Source: Oceanobacillus sp. J11TS1 (GTDB taxonomy: Bacteria > Bacillota > Bacilli > Bacillales > Amphibacillaceae). From it: DNA of 58,087 bases. The notes below the pieces were generated by a model. That model was not told the DNA's origin. It did no database searches and saw only the letters and a program-made list of their open reading frames with translations. The stretch covers positions 1 to 58,087 of the forward strand of contig NZ_BORO01000025.1 of NCBI RefSeq assembly GCF_018333215.1, read 5' to 3'. This document shows, one piece after another, positions 52,726 through 58,087 of this stretch (position 1 is the first letter of the stretch; every line of letters starts with the position of its first letter). The position numbers and the translations under genes are program-made.

Positions 52726-54339
52726 TTAGTTAGATTGATAACGGTCATATGCAGCTTGATAAACTTCTAATAACTCTTCCATTCCCATCTGCTCAATCGT
52801 TTGGATGTACGTATCCCAATTGTCTAAATCTTCATCACCTGTAATAAACTTGTCGCGCATTTCCTCTACATATTTATTTATATCTTCTCCTGTTGATTGA
52901 AGAATGCGGTTCTCTTCTTCTGTAAAGGTAAATCTCGGCCATACTTCATCAATTACTTGCGGTTCAATTTTTTCTGCCGCCTCCATAGACTGCGGTGCTG
53001 TTTCCCCGCCTTGGAAGTAATCTGCTTTGATAATTCCGCTGATGGAACCCAGCCATGTTAAATCTTGGGCAATTGCTTGTTCAAATGTCATATCACCTTC
53101 TGGATTCAAAATATGATCACTATAAACAGCTTCCCCATCTTCTATTTCAAATGTTTCTCCCTCTACGCCCATATAATAAAGTTCCGCGCCTTCTTCCCCA
53201 TAAAAATGGTCCATCCAGCGGACTGTTGCAGCTGGGTTCGGATTTTCACTAGTTATCACCAGATTATCAGGAGTCCACACAGAAGAGGAAAGCTTATTGT
53301 AAGACTGATGTCCATCTGGTCCTTCTAATGCTGCTAAACTATTATATTGAGATCCGATTTCTTCCCCAAATAATTCAATTGGGTCATAGAAAATCATACT
53401 TCCATATAAATTATCTGAAGCATTTGCAAGGAATTGTCCCCATTCAATCGTGAAAATACTTTGATCAATTAATCCTTCTTCATAAAGCATATTAATATAC
53501 TCCAGCATTTCTTTATATTCATCGGATGTTGCATAGTAACGCACCTTCGAATCATCATCCGGATCTAAATCCAAGTTTGTGTTGGAGGCACCATGATTCA
53601 TTACGCCGAATGATCCAGACAGCCATTGAACAAGCTCTGCAATGTCTGTACCTCCATAAGGGATCGTATCTCCGTTTCCTGCTGGATCAAGTTCTTTAAC
53701 GGCCTTTAAATATTCATAGAACTCTCCTGTTGTTTCGGGAATATCCATATCCAGTTCATTCAACCACGCTTCATTAATCCAAGGTCTTGCACTAAGTCGT
53801 AAAGAAAGAAAATCTTCTTCAATTAACGCTGGCATGGAATAAATATTGCCATCCGGGAAAGTGATTGCTTTTTCAATCGTTGGATCATTTTCCATTAGCT
53901 CTTTTAAGTTTGGTGCATACTCATCTATTAAATCATTCAACGCTAAAAAGGAACCTTGTGAACCATAACGTAATAAATCTGTATTTGTCAGCTGTGCAAG
54001 AAAGAATGCATCTGGCAAATCACCGCTTCCTAATGCCAAGTTTCTATTTTCCTCGAGTGCATCGGGACTAACCGTATTCCAATTCACTTTAATATTTGTT
54101 AAATCTCTGTACTCATTCCAAATTAAAATATCATTCCAATCGTTTCCTTCGTTTTGTGCAGGCTTGTTCGCAAAAAAGGTAAGTTCTAATTCTTCATCAA
54201 CAATTGGAAAACCTGTCGCATTGACGTCATCGCCACCTGCTGCGTCTCCCTTATTATTTTCACCATCATTACCACCGCACGCGTATAAAACGCTTACAAA
54301 AATAAGTGTTGCCATTAAGAAACAAAATTTCTTCAACAT
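52726..54339 (-). CDS. Extracellular sugar-binding lipoprotein, LplA type
   Basis: A 537-aa binding protein from the ATG at 54339 (AAGGGGG upstream): MLKKFCFLMATLIFVSVLYAC is a lipoprotein signal (Cys21). The body shows LELTFFANKPAQNEGNDWNDILIWNEYRDLTNIKVNW, DLPDAFFLAQLTNTDLLRYGSQGSFLALNDLIDEYAPNL and a long C-terminal domain, which is the LplA/YtcQ family of large solute-binding proteins. The longer frame from 54426 would hide the signal peptide. It delivers an oligosaccharide to the LplB/LplC-type permeases. Confidence 0.9.
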   Translation of the reverse strand: MLKKFCFLMATLIFVSVLYACGGNDGENNKGDAAGGDDVNATGFPIVDEELELTFFANKPAQNEGNDWNDILIWNEYRDLTNIKVNWNTVSPDALEENRNLALGSGDLPDAFFLAQLTNTDLLRYGSQGSFLALNDLIDEYAPNLKELMENDPTIEKAITFPDGNIYSMPALIEEDFLSLRLSARPWINEAWLNELDMDIPETTGEFYEYLKAVKELDPAGNGDTIPYGGTDIAELVQWLSGSFGVMNHGASNTNLDLDPDDDSKVRYYATSDEYKEMLEYINMLYEEGLIDQSIFTIEWGQFLANASDNLYGSMIFYDPIELFGEEIGSQYNSLAALEGPDGHQSYNKLSSSVWTPDNLVITSENPNPAATVRWMDHFYGEEGAELYYMGVEGETFEIEDGEAVYSDHILNPEGDMTFEQAIAQDLTWLGSISGIIKADYFQGGETAPQSMEAAEKIEPQVIDEVWPRFTFTEEENRILQSTGEDINKYVEEMRDKFITGDEDLDNWDTYIQTIEQMGMEELLEVYQAAYDRYQSN

Positions 54340-54582
54340 AATGAACCCCCTTGTAAGTAGGAAAAATGTAAAACAAAATGCTTCTAACAGACTCACTTTC
54401 TTATTTTCCTTTCCCCCGACAACCACCCCTTCAAAAATAGTTATTCTAGATGTTAATTATTGCACTTATTCGGAATAGTATCACTATTTTTAATTAATGT
54501 CAACATAACATTATAATGACTATTATGATATTTATACGAATTTGTATTGCTATAAGGTCTTTATCGTTATTCATGTCTAAAT

Positions 54583-54597
54583 ACGGGTATACGTGCT
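54583..54597 (-). promoter_or_regulatory. Candidate GntR operator 2 (GTATAC core)
   Basis: ACGGGTATACGTGCT on the plus strand resembles the dyad before the UTRA gntR gene (core GTATAC at 54587-54592). It overlaps the end of the lactonase gene, about 245 bases upstream of the binding-protein ATG, in the 256-base gap 54340-54595 that must hold that gene's promoter. No other feature was seen in the gap. Confidence 0.35.
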
Positions 54598-55609
54598 ATA
54601 TAGCAATAATACATGCAGGAGAAGAGATAGAAAATGTATCATTGGTAATGGAATACTTCCCACCTATTTGTTTAATAACGGTTATGTTATTACTTTTTTG
54701 ATTAGATACAAATAGCTGATGATGAATCGATTGGTTACTACAAAAATGTCTGGGCCATGCTCCTCCTGTGGGAATAGAAGTTTCATTTTCAAGCTTCCCA
54801 TCTTCTTTCACATGAAAAATAGTCAATGAATCGGCTCCTCTATTGGAAGTAATTATTTTGCCACCTATATATTGTATTTCTGCACCGTAATTTTTCGCGA
54901 CATCCACTGTATTGATTTGCTGTATCAATTGGATACATGCAAACTGCTCTGCATACCGATATACAAACACGCTTGATTGATATTCATTTACGACATACAT
55001 GATGGATTGGTCCGGATGAAAAGCAATATGTCTCGGTCCCGCGTTATCAGGTGCAGGAATGGCTTGAACCGGAAGCAAACTTCTTTGTCTCGCGTTCCAT
55101 TGATATATATAAATTTTACTTCCACCTATATCTGTCATAGCAATAAAAGAAGTACCCGGGATTTGTCGAACTGTGTGGATATGCGAATCGGCAGCATTTT
55201 CAGAAGGGACATCAATTCGTTCTACTTCTTCTTGAAAATCTCCGTTCTCCTTTAGAGCGTAGACGACAACACTGGGATTTGAATAATTACTAACAAATAA
55301 ATACTTTCCACAAGCACTTGCCTCGGCATAACACGGTCCGCCATGTGTCCGCAACCGCGACCGTTCTTCCAACTGATGGTTTTTGTAGTCCAGCCTATAG
55401 CAAACCACTTCTCCATCCTCTACTTCACTAACGGCATAGACACGTTCTTTTGTTGGGTGCTTTGCTAAAAAGGATGGGTTGCTGATTCCATCCTTTTTCC
55501 CTAAACGATGCATGCTGCTGGATCCGGCATGTATTTTCAACCAATGAATACATGCCTTGCCATCCTCTCCATAACAGCCAATAAGCAATTCTGTATCCTG
55601 ATTATTCAT
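54596..55609 (-). CDS. Lactonase-fold protein, seven-bladed propeller (YkgB/Pgl-like)
   Basis: A 337-aa beta-propeller: NPSFLAKHPTKERVYAVSEV, HGGPCYAEASACGKYLFVSNYSNPSVVVYAL, DSHIHTVRQIPG, AGPRHIAFHPDQSIMYVVNEYQSSVFVYRY and GAWPRHFCSNQ are the conserved blade motifs of the 6-phosphogluconolactonase/carboxy-cis,cis-muconate cyclase-like family. It starts 12 bases after the GH20 stop, so the two are co-transcribed; it may act on a sugar lactone made in the same pathway. Confidence 0.87.
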   Translation of the reverse strand: MNNQDTELLIGCYGEDGKACIHWLKIHAGSSSMHRLGKKDGISNPSFLAKHPTKERVYAVSEVEDGEVVCYRLDYKNHQLEERSRLRTHGGPCYAEASACGKYLFVSNYSNPSVVVYALKENGDFQEEVERIDVPSENAADSHIHTVRQIPGTSFIAMTDIGGSKIYIYQWNARQRSLLPVQAIPAPDNAGPRHIAFHPDQSIMYVVNEYQSSVFVYRYAEQFACIQLIQQINTVDVAKNYGAEIQYIGGKIITSNRGADSLTIFHVKEDGKLENETSIPTGGAWPRHFCSNQSIHHQLFVSNQKSNNITVIKQIGGKYSITNDTFSISSPACIIAI

Positions 55610-55621
55610 CTGGCATCCTCC

Positions 55622-57529
55622 TCAATAAATCGGCAATACATGAAAGAATACATTAGGGGAAGCCATCCGATAATAATAGCTGGACCACCCCAATCCGCTG
55701 GACTCCTCTACAGCTGGAGAGAAATATAATCTCTCTTGTTCGAGTTCATCAATTGCTTCAATATTTCCCTGTAAAAAATCATCAATTCGCCTGCAGGCTG
55801 TGTCTAAACGCTGTAATAATCCTCCATAACGAATGTCTAGCACTTCCCAACCAAAAGGTTTGTTTAAGGACAGCCATTGATTTCGGTGAGCAGATTGTAA
55901 TGCCCTCACACGTTCTATAACCTCAGGTATAACCTGTTGGGAAATATGTTGCAATTTTTCTTTATCCGCCGCATCATAGGCTGATTTCAATTCGACACCT
56001 AACTTCGCTTTCTTTGCAAGGACATGACAAAGTTTTTCCGGCACATCAAAAAAGCGATATGGAGTTTGCTGATTATACTGATGGATCTCCTCCGCCAGTC
56101 TTTCATAAAATGTTCCAACATCATATTTTTCGATATGCTTATCAAATAATCCAAGCAGTACATCTTGCCATAGTAAGAATTTTGATGGGTTTGTCTGTCG
56201 TAAATTCCCCTCCTCTACACCTGGTGGCTGATCCATTTTATTCAATGCAAGCAGCGCATCTGGATCAACGCCTGTACAAAAGAGCGCGCGCTTTTTGACG
56301 TGGTTCGTATCTATTTCCCTATGATAAGCGTGTTCTGCATAGAATTGTAATCCATAGAGTGCATTATATACATTGTTTTCAAAACCATCATCCCCCCAAA
56401 GCGTCACAAACACATCCTCAATCCCCTCCTGTTTACAAGCTGTAAGCGCCGGCTCACTGGCAGCCAAGGAAATTTGATAGTTCGGGGCAAATGTATTCCA
56501 CACCCACACGCCGCCCGCGAATGCTGGCGTACTGCCAAACCGTTTTAATTGCTGCAACATACGTTCATAATGTTCCTGGTCTACTTGTGCATATTGCCAA
56601 TACATATATTGCACATTCTCTGGCAACTGATTGACAATATAGTCTGGTAAGTCTGTTGTTTTGTCGTAGCTATCCCCCGTTGTAGAAGCGAGTTTTAAAA
56701 ACATATCACTCCACATAACAGCGTGTAAGTTGTATTTATCAGTTATTTCAACGATTTTATCTAGGTGCACTTTCATTAAGTCAAAACGGTCTTTATAACC
56801 ATGCATATTTAAAAATCGGCCGCGCCCTACTTCTTCCGCCTCATCCATGCCGATATGGATGCGATTGCTCCTGAAAGGTTTTGTCGCCGCGTAAATCATG
56901 CGATCCAATAAATCATACGTAGCATCACTCTCTAATAATAGAGCCCCACGTGTATCCTTATATTTGTAGGCAGCATCCCATTTTAGAAATTCCTCTAAAT
57001 GTGCCAAAGTCTGGATACAAGGAATCAGCTCGATACCAAATTGATTTGCATAATCATCCAATTCCCGCAGCTCTTGCTCACTATATCGCCCGCGCATATA
57101 GCCAAAATAAGGCTCCCCCTCCACTTCATACGTATCCTCCATATACAGCATTGCAGCATTGTGTCCCATAATAGCTAATTTTCGGATGAAATCTTTTAGA
57201 GTGGATAACTTCATGGTCATATTCCGCGACAAATCAAACATTGGTCCAATACTGGAAAACTGCATCGTCTCTTGAATATTTACCTGCCTATCCCCTTTTT
57301 CTAAGCTTTCTAAAATCAAGCCAAGCGCTCTGAAAAAATGGCATGGCTGCTGATACGTAATCGTTCCGGCACCCTCCTCTAACTCTACTGTCAATCCTTT
57401 GATCTGATCATTTTGCTTGCCCGTTAGCACAATCTCCCCTTTATCTGCGAGGGTAAATCCATAAGCATCTTGCAATTCTGTAATCCCTGCATGGACAAGC
57501 TCCACATCCCCTTTAAATGAAATATTCAA
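55622..57529 (-). CDS. GH20-family beta-N-acetylhexosaminidase (cytoplasmic, GcnA-like)
   Basis: A 635-aa glycoside hydrolase. An N-terminal GH20b-like domain (about 1-90) precedes a TIM barrel: MFDLSRNMTMKLSTLKDFIRKLAIMGHN, PCIQTLAHLEEFLKW and the catalytic Asp229-Glu230 pair in RIHIGMDEAEEVG; YWQYAQ, GGVWVWN and VTLWGDDGFE continue the active site. There is no signal peptide, so it acts inside on imported oligosaccharides. It removes terminal N-acetylglucosamine or N-acetylgalactosamine. It is the first gene of the minus-strand locus running to the UTRA regulator. AAGGGGTGATGTC precedes the ATG. Confidence 0.9.
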   Translation of the reverse strand: MNISFKGDVELVHAGITELQDAYGFTLADKGEIVLTGKQNDQIKGLTVELEEGAGTITYQQPCHFFRALGLILESLEKGDRQVNIQETMQFSSIGPMFDLSRNMTMKLSTLKDFIRKLAIMGHNAAMLYMEDTYEVEGEPYFGYMRGRYSEQELRELDDYANQFGIELIPCIQTLAHLEEFLKWDAAYKYKDTRGALLLESDATYDLLDRMIYAATKPFRSNRIHIGMDEAEEVGRGRFLNMHGYKDRFDLMKVHLDKIVEITDKYNLHAVMWSDMFLKLASTTGDSYDKTTDLPDYIVNQLPENVQYMYWQYAQVDQEHYERMLQQLKRFGSTPAFAGGVWVWNTFAPNYQISLAASEPALTACKQEGIEDVFVTLWGDDGFENNVYNALYGLQFYAEHAYHREIDTNHVKKRALFCTGVDPDALLALNKMDQPPGVEEGNLRQTNPSKFLLWQDVLLGLFDKHIEKYDVGTFYERLAEEIHQYNQQTPYRFFDVPEKLCHVLAKKAKLGVELKSAYDAADKEKLQHISQQVIPEVIERVRALQSAHRNQWLSLNKPFGWEVLDIRYGGLLQRLDTACRRIDDFLQGNIEAIDELEQERLYFSPAVEESSGLGWSSYYYRMASPNVFFHVLPIY

Positions 57530-57736
57530 ATGACATCACCCCTTCATTTATATGCTGCCCGGCTTTAATTCATAACGTTATAATGTATTACCCTGTAAAA
57601 AAAGCCCTTCCAAAAGAGCAGCACATAAAATATTTTTATAATCTTGAAATCCCTTTCAAATACATGATTTCGACTTTTATTTGTAATATCCTTCTTTTTC
57701 TATGAAAATTATTTTATAGTGGGGGATCTATTTGGG

Positions 57737-57960
57737 GAGTTGATTTGACTTTTTCGGAGCGTGTTCAGCCTGGGTTGGAGCGCATTTCACTTTTTTCGAG
57801 CGACCTCAATCTAGGTTGGAGCGCATTTCACTTTTTTCGAGCGGCCTCAATCTGGGTTGGAGCGCATTTCACTTTTTTCGAGCGCCTCAGACTAGTTTGG
57901 AGCGCATTTCACTTTTTTCGAGCGGCCTCAATCTGGGTTCGAGCGCGTTTCACTTTTTTC
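57737..57960. repeat. Phased GAGCG repeat array 3, cut at its right end
   Basis: GAGCG motifs lie at 57757, 57778, 57798, 57819, 57839, 57860, 57880, 57900, 57920 and 57941, with a decayed copy at 57737 (GAGTTG): 20-21 bp spacing throughout. Half-units alternate GAGCGC plus ATTTCACTTTTTTC and GAGCGGCC plus TCAATCTGGGTT. The next phase would fall at 57961, exactly where a different sequence begins (GGGTACTGTC). It lies upstream of the GH20 gene. An open 76-codon frame across it is a by-product of the stop-free unit. Confidence 0.93.
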
Positions 57961-58087
57961 GGGTACTGTCAATAAGTATGTGTAAATTCCCAGGAAGTGC
58001 ACCGGTTTTACATGGAGTAGTGGGCATGGTAGCCTTGGTGGTAAGGCCAACGCTTTTTTCCATAGTTGGGTCTTGGCCTATGAACCA
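57961..58087. mobile_element. Probable end of an insertion sequence
   Basis: From 57961 the repeat pattern stops and GGTACTGTCAATAAGTATG, TGTGTAAATT follow, resembling IS256-type terminal repeats. The minus strand inside has frames open to the window edge, one ending ...RPNYGKKRWPYHQGYHAHYSM and stop, but I cannot match it to a transposase. The abrupt change in mid-repeat supports insertion into array 3. Confidence 0.45.

Noticed and set aside
57745-57975. 76-codon frame across array 3
   Set aside because: Same cause as array 1: a stop-free repeat with no translation signals.

Overview
The window comes from a low-G+C Gram-positive bacterium, almost certainly a Bacillaceae member close to Oceanobacillus/Virgibacillus (inference). 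The signs are AT-rich DNA with strong AGGAGG-type ribosome binding sites, S-box and TPP riboswitches, a CIRCE element, and Bacillus-type genes (ecsAB, csaA, spx-like, ypjP, tenA/ylmB, hssRS/hrtBA). No rRNA, tRNA or CRISPR array was seen.

Layout. 1-1.8 kb is a degraded, very AT-rich accessory strip: a possible IS end, an orphan PqqD-like RiPP recognition protein, a frameshifted ABC ATPase remnant and an M1-peptidase C-terminal scrap. 1.9-7.8 kb holds an SDR oxidoreductase, the pstSCAB phosphate transporter behind a PhoP-like box, and a SAM hydrolase. 7.9-11.8 kb has an HrtAB-like ABC pair and two YibE/F membrane proteins. 11.9-14.6 kb has an 18-fold phased GAGCG repeat array, then an S-box riboswitch before a dehydrogenase gene broken by an in-frame amber codon, and metQ. 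14.8-20.5 kb holds housekeeping and regulatory genes: a lysoplasmalogenase-like protein, an FMN reductase, an alkyltransferase-like protein, alanine racemase, an Spx paralogue lacking its second switch cysteine, and a TetR repressor with palindromic operators. 21-24.8 kb is potABCD. 25-29.3 kb has a NUDIX protein, CIRCE-controlled htpG, a sirtuin and YpjP. 29.5-31.7 kb is a TPP-riboswitch operon, ylmB-tenA, for thiamin salvage. 31.9-40.8 kb has an S66 peptidase, TerC, an MFS exporter divergent from a TetR gene, a lipoprotein serpin, csaA and ecsAB.

41-45.6 kb is a haem stress locus: hssR-hssS, a 130-aa four-helix membrane protein with an RPVHAH motif, and hrtB-hrtA. Two GTTCAT-type direct repeats of the form reported for HssR lie before the 130-aa gene and before hrtB, so the small protein looks like an undescribed member of the haem-response regulon. 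46-57.5 kb has two GntR regulators, an LPDTA-anchored acidic surface protein, and a long minus-strand carbohydrate locus (GH20 hexosaminidase, lactonase-fold protein, Lpl-type binding protein and permeases, YesL, GntR/UTRA).

Two dispersed repeat families run through the window. One is a set of three GAGCG arrays, phased at 20-21 bp (about two helical turns), at 11.9, 40.9 and 57.7 kb, the last cut by what looks like an IS end. The other is a MITE-like element: a 347-bp copy at 45.6 kb, an internally deleted 167-bp copy at 52.5 kb inside the carbohydrate locus, and a fragment at 35.8 kb.
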